Part shown: piece by piece, positions 9,103 through 18,449 of the stretch
Layout of the letters: every line of letters starts with the position of its first letter
Numbering within the stretch: the stretch's first letter is position 1
Source of the DNA: Trypanosoma brucei gambiense DAL972
Taxonomy: Eukaryota; Euglenozoa; Kinetoplastea; Trypanosomatida; Trypanosomatidae
Direction: 5' to 3'
Assembly (NCBI RefSeq): GCF_000210295.1
Contig: NC_026744.1
Coordinates: 2,728,001 to 2,792,000, forward strand
Length of the DNA stretch: 64,000 nt
Program-made: the position numbers and the translations under genes
Notes under the pieces: generated by a model
What the model was told of the DNA's origin: nothing
What the model saw: only the letters and a program-made list of their open reading frames with translations
Database searches by the model: none

Positions 9103-10017
9103 ATGACGGTGTTGTCACGGGTGCTTCTGGGTGCAGCGGTGGGAAGTGTGAGTGCGGCATTTAACATAGCGTGGTGTGATTCATCATTGCAAAGCGGTTC
9201 TGTGCTTTCTGTAAACAGTTTACTGCCTGTGGATGAAATTATTAGAGCGGATGGAAAGAACGCCAGTCTTAAGTCTTGGGGTGTTCCGTGGGTTGAGGAT
9301 TGGGACTGTCTTGAGGCGAAGGACGGAGCGGCGGGAAAAAGTTCGGGGCATAAACGGCAGCTGATTTTGATACGTCACGGGCAATACCAAAATGAGAAGA
9401 GTAGTGATGACCGGCAACGCACTCTTACTCAACTTGGGGAGGAACAGGCGAGACTCACCGGAAGGTATTTGTGGCAGGCGTTTCAGCAGAAACGTTTGGT
9501 GAAGGAACTGGGTAGTGAACCGGCGCTTGGGGTTGATAACTTCATGGGCGGGTTGTTGCGTTTCCATGAGCCGAAAGAAATCTACGTCTCGGATATGACT
9601 CGTGCTCAGCAAACTGTCAAACTCATAACGGAAGCTTTTCCCTACCACATACGTGCGCGAGTAAAAACTGATCCCATTCTTAGGGAGCGGTATCCCTGTG
9701 ACCCTCAGCCGCCGCATAAGCACCGATCTGCAGCGCACAGTGACATGTTAGCGGTGGAGGAGGTGTTCAAAAAATATTTTCATAGACCCTTAAAGGACGA
9801 GTCGTCTGTCGAGGTTATTGTGGGACACGCCAATGTCATTCGGTATTTGGTGTGCCGCGCACTGCAGTTGCCCCCAGAAGCGTGGCTGCGCATTTCGCTT
9901 CCCCACTGTAGCATCACAAGTCTCGTGATTGGTGCAAACGGTCACGTCAGTTTATCTTCGCTTGGGTCGGCAGGGCACCTACCAGTCGACATGGTCACAA
10001 CTCATAACGTTCCGTAA
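9103..10017 (+). CDS. PGAM5-like mitochondrial phosphatase (histidine phosphatase superfamily)
   Basis: 304 residues from ATG 9103. The catalytic RHG motif lies at residues 91-93 (LILIRHGQYQNE, His92 the expected phospho-acceptor), followed by RTLTQLGEEQARLTGRYL, very close to the PGAM5 signature. The second catalytic His is at residue 242 in IVGHANVIRY. The N terminus is a hydrophobic, Ala/Val-rich segment (about 3-22), consistent with the membrane-anchored leader of PGAM5, and VPWVEDWD (about 60-68) resembles the WDxNWD motif used for multimer formation. PGAM5 is a Ser/Thr/His protein phosphatase of mitochondria controlling dynamics and mitophagy in animals. Role in trypanosomes is inference. 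A soluble phosphoglycerate mutase is unlikely given the motif set. Confidence 0.8.
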   Translation: MTVLSRVLLGAAVGSVSAAFNIAWCDSSLQSGSVLSVNSLLPVDEIIRADGKNASLKSWGVPWVEDWDCLEAKDGAAGKSSGHKRQLILIRHGQYQNEKSSDDRQRTLTQLGEEQARLTGRYLWQAFQQKRLVKELGSEPALGVDNFMGGLLRFHEPKEIYVSDMTRAQQTVKLITEAFPYHIRARVKTDPILRERYPCDPQPPHKHRSAAHSDMLAVEEVFKKYFHRPLKDESSVEVIVGHANVIRYLVCRALQLPPEAWLRISLPHCSITSLVIGANGHVSLSSLGSAGHLPVDMVTTHNVP

Positions 10018-10563
10018 TTTGATTTAAAAGCGGTGAAAGGGGGAGGGGTCGCCGCGGAAATAATACCAAGGGCGGGACCTTTTCTGTTTTCCTTCTTTTT
10101 TCCTTACTTGGGTGTGCGTCAGATGAAATAAGAAAAAAAAACTGAAGGAGAAGGACGGTCAGGTCGGTGTCGTTCAGCTTTGCGCGAAGGCTTGTGCCGG
10201 CAGTTTATGTCTCTAAGACTCAGGTGATGTGTTTTCCTGCATCTCTCACCCAAAGCACACACACACTTACGTGCGCATGGTTTTCCTCTCTTTATGTCTC
10301 TATTTGTTTGCGTCCCCTTTAGTGGTGTTAAAAGCGAAGAGATCCTTCGGCTCTCATCCTTTTAACTTCTTTCTCCCCTTCGTTTTGTTTCTTTCTTTAA
10401 TCCCTCGTTCACCTCTTTGCTTATTCAAGGTATTTTTGTGGGGGTTACCGTTTTCAGCTAAGACAGATAAGTGTATTTTCGTTAGTGTCTTTTTTTTTTT
10501 TTTTGCAAGCCACTGCATAGTAAGCCCTTTTGTTGTTTTTAAATCTCCCCACTCAAGGCCCTC

Positions 10564-10842
10564 ATGAACAATCCCACCGGTGAGTGTACTCATTTAGTCT
10601 CGTGCGTGGACCTAGGAGCGCCAAGATTTCATTCACTTGAGATAGGGGTGACAGCCAGAGGCAGGAAAAAAATACAGCAACAACGAAAGTTGTGGAAGTG
10701 TGGACGTGATGAAGAAAAATTATTTACTTCTGTTTGGAGAGGGTTCAGGAACACTCTCCATGACGTTACCATAATTAATCCATTCTCTGATCACGTTCAG
10801 TCGCTTCTTCTTTCCTCCCCCTTCCCGCGTCCCCTGTGTTAG
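10564..10842 (+). CDS. Possible small protein of unknown function
   Basis: 92 codons from an ATG that follows a T16 run (10489-10504), several AG acceptors and a further pyrimidine tract. The predicted protein has no recognisable domain; it has a basic central part (RGRKKIQQQRKLW) and no long hydrophobic stretch. Position and upstream signals are those of a real trypanosome gene, but nothing else supports coding. It may equally be part of an untranslated region. Confidence 0.25.
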   Translation: MNNPTGECTHLVSCVDLGAPRFHSLEIGVTARGRKKIQQQRKLWKCGRDEEKLFTSVWRGFRNTLHDVTIINPFSDHVQSLLLSSPFPRPLC

Positions 10843-11011
10843 TTACAACATTTAACGTGATGAAAAACCTTTCATGCTGTGTGACGTACTCCCTTATGAG
10901 GGCAGGCACAAGCTGCTTGCGGCCTAGTGTCATGCAATTGATTATAGACGGCATTCTGAAAAAGTAACTTACTCTCTCTCTCCCCCCCTTTTGTTTACCT
11001 CCTCTCTCTCC

Positions 11012-11014
<3 letters not shown>

Positions 11015-11057
<43 letters not shown>
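11015..11057. repeat. TG microsatellite
   Basis: About 21 uninterrupted TG units in the gap before the SPATA17-like gene. Expected to be length-polymorphic between strains. Confidence 0.95.
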
Positions 11058-11058
<1 letters not shown>

Positions 11059-11317
11059 TGACCTTCTTTTTTTTTTCTGTTCTGAGAGTGTATCTGTTTG
11101 CCTCCACCATAACGGGTACTATACAAAACAACTACTTTGACAAACAAAGTTTGATTTACCTATCTTATTTATCTTGTTTCACATGGCACTGCGCATCATT
11201 TTACCTGCATTCGAAGAATCTGTACGTTGTGCTCTCTCGCTTCTACTTTTCACGCCTCTCGTTCCTGTTTCTATTTCATTCACCTATTTATCTTGAAGAC
11301 AGGTGCTCGTGGACCAA

Positions 11318-12337
11318 ATGGACGTGGGGTATTACGTTCCCCCTCGGTGCACCAGGCTTGTTTCTTCAGTTATGGATGCATTCGTTGGTGCCTCCGAGAG
11401 GCAGTTTAAGGAGATTGATGCCGCCTGTAAAATACAATCGTTGTACCGAATGTGGCGTGAGCGTTGTGCATACCGGCGTATTCGCAATGCCGCCCTAAAC
11501 GTACAAAGATTGTACCGTGGCCACCTAGATCGCAGACGTGTGTTGGAGACGCGGGCTCTGAATGCTGCCCTCCACGAGGGATCAGTCTACGAATATTACG
11601 CTTCTCTTATACAGGCTTGCTTCCGTGGTTACTATGTGCGTCGGTACGTGGACAACTTCTATGCAAGGAGAAGTTACGTTCAAATGACAGTAAAGGCATC
11701 TGACGCTGTGCGGGAGGCGGCGGAGGTGCAGTTGAAGGAGCAGCAGGAGCGTGAGGCGGCGGAGAAGATAAGAAGGAGAGATCTTAGGTACAAGAGGGCC
11801 ACAGAGAAATTGCACTACATAACTTCCACTTTGAATTGTGGAGGGATATACAAGCGTCCCACGGATATCTCCTCGGCGACAACAATATATGGAACGTGCG
11901 TGGAGGATGACATTCGGAATGGGTCGAAGGCCGTTCGTCGCCCACAGCTGGAAACGACAGTGCGCAATAGGCTGAAGATGGCCTCCGTGTCGGCCAGGAA
12001 GGAGAGAGGAGAGTGGGGCAGAAGACCACCCGCGTCTCAGGACCTTCAGCAAGCAGGAGGAGACACGGGTGAAAAGACGGATAGCATGATGTATTTTACT
12101 GTAACATCAGGCGCATGGAACCGTAGCGGCGTGAAGGGGTGTAGCCTTCCGCCCATTCGCGGTCCAGATGAAGTGGACGCGGTGAAATGTAACGTGGTGT
12201 CGCATTGTTGCATTGAGGACTTTCTGTCCACGTACGATGAAGAAAAGTTGAAGATAGAGCGTTCAGTAGACAAGAAAGAGATTGAGTTGGCACACAAAAA
12301 GCAGCGATTCACTGTCTCAGCCTCCGCTTCTCTGTAG
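11318..12337 (+). CDS. SPATA17-like IQ-motif protein (axonemal)
   Basis: 339 residues from ATG 11318 (the upstream frame starts only at GTG 11303). Three IQ calmodulin-binding motifs lie at about residues 35-55 (ACKIQSLYRMWRERC), 58-75 (NVQRLYRGHLDRRR) and 94-111 (LIQACFRGYYVRRYV). They are followed by a long charged helix with repeated EAAE/EQQE patterns and a segment LRYKRATEKLHYITST....GIYKRP that closely resembles the region after the third IQ motif of SPATA17. The same order, spacing and GIY(K/N) ending are found in animal SPATA17, a ciliary protein associated with the central apparatus in sperm and algal flagella. Role here, flagellar axoneme, is inferred from that. A generic IQ protein is the alternative. 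Confidence 0.7.
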   Translation: MDVGYYVPPRCTRLVSSVMDAFVGASERQFKEIDAACKIQSLYRMWRERCAYRRIRNAALNVQRLYRGHLDRRRVLETRALNAALHEGSVYEYYASLIQACFRGYYVRRYVDNFYARRSYVQMTVKASDAVREAAEVQLKEQQEREAAEKIRRRDLRYKRATEKLHYITSTLNCGGIYKRPTDISSATTIYGTCVEDDIRNGSKAVRRPQLETTVRNRLKMASVSARKERGEWGRRPPASQDLQQAGGDTGEKTDSMMYFTVTSGAWNRSGVKGCSLPPIRGPDEVDAVKCNVVSHCCIEDFLSTYDEEKLKIERSVDKKEIELAHKKQRFTVSASASL

Positions 12338-12804
12338 CCATGAGTCGGCCCAGTCGCACGAATGTGGTAGCCTATCTCTGTTGATGCAAATTCCAAATAT
12401 ATATATATATATTTATATATGCTCCTTTACATGTAGCCTTTTGCTATGAGGGATTTTGGATTGCATCCACGCTCAGGTACGCACTTAAGAATGTATGTAG
12501 AGGGAATGGTGTGAGGGGAAGCAATGGCAGGGAAACACGGTTGGACACAGTCCGCTTCTTTATATCACTGTTCTCATATTTATGCGGTATTCCCCCTGAC
12601 GTAGCAGTCCACAATGTGCAAAGGTGTTGCGTGTGTGTTTTGTCGTATGGGGCCCTCGTTGGTTCCACCACTCGTGTAGGATCATTTCCCTTCGTTGCAC
12701 CCTCCCTTTCATGATTGTTTTTGTTCATAGTCTGTTCAGTTGGTTCCCTAGCAGAAGAATACTTTCTTTACTGTAGTTCCGTGTGGCTGTCTTCCTTTTG
12801 AATC
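12338..12804. other. Intergenic region with TA repeat
   Basis: Contains a TA-rich run at about 12397-12420 and moderately pyrimidine-rich DNA before the next ATG. No gene is seen. Confidence 0.6.
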
Positions 12805-14190
12805 ATGGCCACGACTGGGTATACTCTTACGGAGCGGGTTGAGGGGATCGCTTTTGGAAAGTCAGCGCTCCCCGCGCCACCGCCACCGGAGAAGTTTTTG
12901 GATATTTTCTCAACCTTGGAGGATCAATTCAGGGACACGTGTAAGGGTGTTGGTTTTCTTTTCGGCGCTGACTCGGTCACTTCCAGTAGCAATAGTGTTC
13001 TTGTCTCAAACGGGTGGCCACCGTACGCCCGCATCGCAAGTAGCTTCGCTGCGGCTGCGGCACATTCAGAACTCGGTAAAGTGTTGCGCTGGTTTGCCAA
13101 AGCTGTTGTGGGTCTATTTGTCAACGGTGTGAAGAGTGGTGTGGGATTCCCACAGCAGTGGGACGAGTACGTACGGCAACAAGCCGACTTAATGGAGTAT
13201 AGGTTCGAACTCCAGGGCTTTGGTGTACTCTTCACGTATATACTTTGCCAGTTAGCCGCCGTTGAGAGTGCAGTGAGCGAAGGCGGCGTGAGTGGAGAGT
13301 ATAGTCCCTCCGAAGGCGCAATCGTTGCCGACGTCCGTTTACCTGATTTGGGTGCAGCGGCGTGCTATCCGGAGACAAAACAGTCGGGGAAGTTACGGCC
13401 GGCGGACGGCTGCAAAGAGGCCGCCTGTTCTTCAAGAGTAAATCAACTTGTACCTAGGAAGAGAGACAAGCTGGCTACGGCGGTAGGAAATGCCAACGGC
13501 CCTCTGAGCCCGCTACAACCGCCAGCCCGCCACTCTTCTGCTACGGTGAGCAGGACGTTGGAACGAAAAACAGCTATGCCTCCGGCTGTCGTTTCCCTAG
13601 GGGATGGTAATGTTAACGGTTCGTTGATTCTGGGCCCAAGTAAGTCTTTGTTGAGCCCCGCACGTGGGCATATGGGTATAGATCCGCTTTACCCCCAGCA
13701 GTTACGGCAGCGGTCGCGCCCCCGTAGCGACACCCCCCCAGGATGTGTGCCGCAACCCAAGCAAGGTGGCCCCACACCTGTTAGTAGGAGTGTCCCTCGT
13801 TTGTCTTACAGTGCCCTGCAAGTTCGTTCCTGCAGCCCCAGGGATGATGTGGGCGACAGCGGCTTGTACGTGGGCGCTCCCCCACCCACGAGTAACGATG
13901 TTTCGGGTTTGGATGATCCCTCCAGTCATGTCTTCAGGCGGCGAAAGGAAGCGAATAAGCTGTTAGGAGACGGCAGCTGTGGTGAACAGAATGGCATTAG
14001 GTTCAGCATCGGGAAGGCGAGCCGTGTTCCACCCACCACGTCGCTTTCTCCGATAGAAGTTCAGGAAAGAATGAGGGCAAGTGATCTAGCGAAACAGTAT
14101 GGCGTGAAGAGCATCACTAACTATGCGGAAAGGGATGTCGAAAACTTCAAGGAACAAATGAAAGCGTTGAGAAAGCTGTGGGAGGAATGA
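12805..14190 (+). CDS. Conserved-looking protein of unknown function
   Basis: 461 residues, not recognised. The N-terminal about 150 residues look folded (alternating hydrophobic helices, including WFAKAVVGLFVNGVKSGVGFP and LQGFGVLFTYILCQLAAVESA). The middle (about 160-400) is low-complexity and rich in Pro, Ser, Arg and Gly, consistent with disorder. The last about 45 residues form a charged helix beginning LSPIEVQERMRASDLAKQYG and ending FKEQMKALRKLWEE. No signal peptide or clear membrane segment. The two-ended structure with a long linker suggests a scaffold or cytoskeletal adaptor, but that is a guess. Confidence 0.7.
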   Translation: MATTGYTLTERVEGIAFGKSALPAPPPPEKFLDIFSTLEDQFRDTCKGVGFLFGADSVTSSSNSVLVSNGWPPYARIASSFAAAAAHSELGKVLRWFAKAVVGLFVNGVKSGVGFPQQWDEYVRQQADLMEYRFELQGFGVLFTYILCQLAAVESAVSEGGVSGEYSPSEGAIVADVRLPDLGAAACYPETKQSGKLRPADGCKEAACSSRVNQLVPRKRDKLATAVGNANGPLSPLQPPARHSSATVSRTLERKTAMPPAVVSLGDGNVNGSLILGPSKSLLSPARGHMGIDPLYPQQLRQRSRPRSDTPPGCVPQPKQGGPTPVSRSVPRLSYSALQVRSCSPRDDVGDSGLYVGAPPPTSNDVSGLDDPSSHVFRRRKEANKLLGDGSCGEQNGIRFSIGKASRVPPTTSLSPIEVQERMRASDLAKQYGVKSITNYAERDVENFKEQMKALRKLWEE

Positions 14191-15073
14191 GAACCACGCC
14201 TTTCAAGAGGCGGGAAATGTACTTTAAAAATTGCGTCGAGGGTGCATTTATTGGTTTACGGGCGCGCATAAGCGTGCTGCCGTCATTTGCACTAGAGGCG
14301 TTTTGTGGGTATGTACGTATGCAGTGTATGTCGAATACTTCCTTTTGCCACCTTATCTTCAGTGATGGCAATTTTCTACTTCGATACTATCTATTTGTTT
14401 ATTTGTTTATCTGTTTTTTTTTTTGAACTTACCTTTCCTTACTACATGTGTCTTAAAACTCCACTTTCTTGTTTTGTGGTGTGTATGCGTGAGGGAAGAG
14501 GAGGAGGAAACTGAGAAGGAGGGATGGTGGGGGTACCTCTTTGGGCAGGCTTCTCAGCTCCCTGCTGGTGCCGGATGCAATTATTAAGTCAGAGGGTTCA
14601 GCTCTGCCTGGTTATGTGTTTGTGGGTGGATGTTGTGTCTAAAAGTACTCATATATTCAGATGTGCACACAAATGAGGACGCTCACAATGACAAAACCGT
14701 TTAAGCGGGTTTGTTTTTATATACGAACGGGGAAAGGATATTTCCCGATAGGTTAGATATTGTTTCCAAGAATAGCTGACTAAAGGACTAAAGTTTTCTT
14801 TGGAAAAAAAAAAGACGTACCTGTGGTGCGTAGACAAAAGGCGAACCATCTCTGCAGTTTCTACTTTCTTCTCTTTCCCATGAACAGCTTGCCTTCATGC
14901 CTTGCCGGCGATCACCTGTGTATCCCTTTTATGAATGCACGTGGGTGTGTATATGTGTGCAAAATCACCGTGGACAATCGGGCTGTTGCTTGATTACAGT
15001 GGGTTACTGTGCTTCTCCTTAATTATTGTTCGTGCTACTTCCTCGCGCCTTCTTCACACCTAACCCGTGTGCG

Positions 15074-15094
15074 CGCTTTCTTTTTTTTTTTTAG
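15074..15094 (+). promoter_or_regulatory. Probable trans-splice acceptor for the GH31-like gene
   Basis: TTTC followed by about 13 T residues and AG at 15093-15094. No better tract occurs between here and the start codon. Confidence 0.6.
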
Positions 15095-15095
15095 C

Positions 15096-15131
15096 ATGAC
15101 AAGGTGTCAAATTCAGGGGAGTATTTTGTAA
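15096..15131 (+). other. Short upstream open reading frame (11 codons)
   Basis: An ATG two bases after the probable splice acceptor opens an 11-codon frame ending TAA at 15129-15131. It would lie inside the 5' UTR of the GH31-like mRNA and could lower its translation. Depends on the acceptor being used. Confidence 0.35.
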
Positions 15132-15281
15132 ATTTCCTTTTGAAGAGGAAAAAGTGAGGGGTAAACAACTTCTAAATTCGTAGAAGGCAAACATAGAAGT
15201 AACACAAAAGAGTGAAGGGTCGAAATATAGTGAGTGGAGCTTAACTAATTAGAAACACCACAGTTAGGATCAGGGACAGGG

Positions 15282-18200
15282 ATGCCCGCATACACTGGCC
15301 TCAACGGCCGTCCGATACCTCCGGGAGCGAAGAGGAGGCGGCACATCACATCTGCCTTGTTCAAAACACCACTCTTGTTGGTACCAGCAATATTTATGAT
15401 GATCCTCTTGTATTATTCCATGCGGTCCGGGCGTGGACATCGCAGAGGTCTACCCGTCCCTTTTTATGATTCTCAAGAGACTACCACCTCGCTAGATGAT
15501 TGGAAAAAGGACCGTTCTTCTTCAGGTATTCCTGGACTGCCACCAATGTCAGATGAGGGAAGGTCCGTTATCATTGTCCCCTGTACCGCATCTGGATCTA
15601 TAAATAGTAAACTCGACGGTCAACAGCAAGTGACCACTGAAGTTCAGTTCTACCGCACGCGGTGCCAACCGGTCGTAGTTGGGAAAAATGATGAACGCAC
15701 GGTGAAGGAAAAAGGTGGATGTAGCGATGATGTGCGCCCCATTGTGAGCATAATTCCAGAGGGTTCAGAAAAGTTGTATTTCCCCAAGGAGGTTCTTCTC
15801 GAGGAGATGGAGGAGGAAGAGCAGGGACCTCAAGACACCGTTGGGAGGTTCCCACAACGTATGGAGAAGGTGTTGTCGGAAGACGGGACGAATGGTTTCT
15901 GGTTGAGTACCTCTTCCTCAGGGCCACCGATTATGCGCTGTGCCTCTCGTGCTCTTGTTGAGCCATTTTTTAGCGCTCCACTAAATCCTCAGCCAAACTG
16001 GATATGGGGCTCAAGTGGTTTTGTTGTTAGTGTCCTTCTGTATACCATTGCCCGCGACGTAGGCAAGGGCGTGGTAGAGGGCTCGTTCACATTTCGTTCG
16101 CGAGAGAAAATTCATTTCTACGGTTTACCCCTTCGAAAGAAGCCGAGCGCAGGTTGGATCGAGGCAGACGACGACGAACTAGACGACGAAGCGGTTACAG
16201 GAGGAACTCTTCCCAGTGGAACTGTGCCACTAGTCTACGCTTTTGGGGAGCGAAGTGTCGTCGGTATTCTGTGGCTGAATGGCTCCCCTTCGCATGCTTA
16301 CACTACCGACACCGCAGATAGTAAGCCTAGTGGGATGCGAGAGCAAACCGTCCACTTCGCCAGTGCCACAGGTGCCACTCGTGTCTTCCTCCTCCCCGGG
16401 CCCACGCTGGAGGATGTGCTTCTGCAGTACTATACGCTAACTGGTTTCCCCGTATTTCCACCTCTATTCGCTCTGGGTTACCACCATCATTCTGTGAGGT
16501 ACAGACATGCGGATGATATATTACATGTGAATCATATGAGTCTAAGCTTACATTTACCTATCGACACAGTGGGAATGAATTTGGGTGCTGTTGCCGCTGA
16601 CGATATCTTTGCGTGGCCGCGAAGGCGTATTGCAGACTCGTTGGAGGTTCAGACGCGGTTGTGGCGGGACGGTGGGCACATTATTGTGCTGGCGGTAACA
16701 CCAACTGTAGTACCCAGCTCTGGTTCAGCGGCATACATAGAGGGAAAAGAAAAGGGGTACTTTATTTTCTCGCCGCTAAAGGAGGGTGCCGCATTTGTTC
16801 ACCTAGTTTCGGGTATAGCGAAGGTGTGGATCGACTTCTTGAACCCTCGCGCAAGGCAATGGTACTCTGAGATGATGGAATTTACACGTTTTGTTGGCTC
16901 CACAAATCTCACCCACTTCTCTCTAGTGGATAATGAGCCGATGCTACCCAGAGTCCTTGGTGGGACCGATGGCGTAACTCTACCGTCATCAGCGCTACAT
17001 TACCGGGGTGTGCGTCACAGGCAAGCCCGAAACGTCTACGGTATGTTACACTCTATGGCCGCATACGATGGGCAACTAAGTCGTACAAATAATGAATATC
17101 GGCCCTTCGTTGTCACGCAGTCGTACTTCGCGGGTTCGCAACGCTACGCTGCGGTGCGGTTGCGTTACCGTCACAGGAGGAATAATGATCTCACCCTTTC
17201 ATGGGCGCGGCTAAGGGAAACGGTGGAATTGTGCATCTTACATAGCATCTCAGGCCTTCCTTTTGTTGGGCCTGATATTAATGTCCCCGTGCCCAACTCC
17301 TTCTGGGGAAAGAAAAACTTTGACGAACTACAGGTGCGGTGGTATCAGCTTAGTGCGTTCCTTCCATTGTTCAGGAGCGACATGGATGTGCGGCCGCGGC
17401 ACGCTACGATACTTGAGTTCCCTAAACGTACCATCTTTCGTATTCGCGAGGCTGTTCTATTCCGGTACACTCTTTTGCCTTACTACTATACGCTGTTCTG
17501 GAGGTCACATCTATACGGGGAACCCATCCTTCGCCCAGTATTTCTTCCGTATGAGAAACGGGGCCCACCCCCGGAGAAAGGAGTGGCAATGTCGAAGGAA
17601 TCTTTCTTTGTGGGCCCAGACCTTTTTGTGGCTCCGGTGCTGTCCGCTGTGGGGGAGGAAACCGCGTGGCGGAAGGAACCGCACCATAGGATACGTCTTC
17701 CACCCAATGACCTCTACTACGACTACTGGACTGGTGCTCTTCAGTACCAAGGAGGATTGGTAAAGGAACCCGCATGCATACGCTTCGACAAAAACCCACC
17801 ATTTGCCGAAGCGAAGCATGTGGCACCGTTGTTTCTGCGAGTAGGTTCAATTCTCCCAACCTTCACTCAGACACGAACAATGCGTAGTTCCCATGATCCG
17901 GCAAACTACACGCTTACTATTGCACTCCCGCAGCTGACGTCGGAACTCTTATGGGCAAGTGAGCCCGTGAACTCCAGCGACGGTAGGTTGCTTGCTGAAG
18001 GTGAGTTGTTCGTGGATGGTGGCGACAACTACGTAGACTACAACAATCATTCCACAATACGCAGTGACTTCTGTGCCCTTCGGTTGGAGTGCCGGTTATT
18101 TCCTCACTCGTACCGTATGGAAGTGCGATTGAAAGCGACGGTTAACTCGTCGTGCGGTAAAGCTGTAGAGGCGCTGAAGGCTAATTTGGTGGAGCTGGAT

Positions 18201-18449
18201 GACCCTAATGTATATGTTATTGATCGGCTGCGGTTATTGTTTGCGTCACCAAGCGAGAGTAGGTTTTTGGTGAGGGGTTTGCCCGCGGCCAGCGAAAACG
18301 GTCGACAGGAGCAGATGCAATGGAAGGTGTCCTACGGGGAGATTGATGATAACGTGGTGGAAGTGCATAATTTCTTTGTGCAGCTGTCGGATTCTCTTTC
18401 TAACGAGAATACAACTCATGTGATCGCTGCATTGGATTTGAGGTTATGA
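15282..18449 (+). CDS. GH31 alpha-glucosidase homologue, type II membrane protein, probably catalytically altered
   Basis: 1055 residues. A basic cytoplasmic tail (GAKRRRHITS) precedes one hydrophobic segment at about 29-47, typical of a type II signal anchor in ER or Golgi. The body follows glucosidase II alpha: FPVFPPLFALGYHHHSVRYR (start of the catalytic barrel), DFLNPRARQWY, NEPMLP, GSQRYAAV, and LQVRWYQLSAFLPLFR, then the C-terminal beta domains. The -1 subsite residues diverge: the WLD Asp is Asn433, the nucleophile motif DMNEP reads VDNEP (residues 549-553), the conserved substrate Arg is Gln613, and the His of FFRxH is Asp700. An Asp636 with correct spacing to Trp may keep the acid/base. 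Known active members trim glucose from N-glycans. This one looks like a pseudoenzyme or a hydrolase with changed specificity. Confidence 0.85.
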   Translation: MPAYTGLNGRPIPPGAKRRRHITSALFKTPLLLVPAIFMMILLYYSMRSGRGHRRGLPVPFYDSQETTTSLDDWKKDRSSSGIPGLPPMSDEGRSVIIVPCTASGSINSKLDGQQQVTTEVQFYRTRCQPVVVGKNDERTVKEKGGCSDDVRPIVSIIPEGSEKLYFPKEVLLEEMEEEEQGPQDTVGRFPQRMEKVLSEDGTNGFWLSTSSSGPPIMRCASRALVEPFFSAPLNPQPNWIWGSSGFVVSVLLYTIARDVGKGVVEGSFTFRSREKIHFYGLPLRKKPSAGWIEADDDELDDEAVTGGTLPSGTVPLVYAFGERSVVGILWLNGSPSHAYTTDTADSKPSGMREQTVHFASATGATRVFLLPGPTLEDVLLQYYTLTGFPVFPPLFALGYHHHSVRYRHADDILHVNHMSLSLHLPIDTVGMNLGAVAADDIFAWPRRRIADSLEVQTRLWRDGGHIIVLAVTPTVVPSSGSAAYIEGKEKGYFIFSPLKEGAAFVHLVSGIAKVWIDFLNPRARQWYSEMMEFTRFVGSTNLTHFSLVDNEPMLPRVLGGTDGVTLPSSALHYRGVRHRQARNVYGMLHSMAAYDGQLSRTNNEYRPFVVTQSYFAGSQRYAAVRLRYRHRRNNDLTLSWARLRETVELCILHSISGLPFVGPDINVPVPNSFWGKKNFDELQVRWYQLSAFLPLFRSDMDVRPRHATILEFPKRTIFRIREAVLFRYTLLPYYYTLFWRSHLYGEPILRPVFLPYEKRGPPPEKGVAMSKESFFVGPDLFVAPVLSAVGEETAWRKEPHHRIRLPPNDLYYDYWTGALQYQGGLVKEPACIRFDKNPPFAEAKHVAPLFLRVGSILPTFTQTRTMRSSHDPANYTLTIALPQLTSELLWASEPVNSSDGRLLAEGELFVDGGDNYVDYNNHSTIRSDFCALRLECRLFPHSYRMEVRLKATVNSSCGKAVEALKANLVELDDPNVYVIDRLRLLFASPSESRFLVRGLPAASENGRQEQMQWKVSYGEIDDNVVEVHNFFVQLSDSLSNENTTHVIAALDLRL

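Larger units (their letters stand above)
10018..11317. other. Intergenic region, pyrimidine- and TG-rich
   Basis: 1.3 kb with long T/C runs (10230-10520), a possible small gene at 10564-10842 listed separately, and a TG microsatellite at 11015-11057. The final pyrimidine-rich segment 11210-11300 ends in GAAGACAG at 11302, a plausible acceptor for the next gene. Confidence 0.6.
14191..15281. other. Intergenic / 5' UTR region of the GH31-like gene
   Basis: 1.1 kb without a supported gene. A strong pyrimidine tract at about 15077-15092 ends in TTTTTAG at 15094. If this is the splice site, the mRNA has a 187-nt 5' UTR containing a short upstream open frame (listed separately). Confidence 0.6.
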
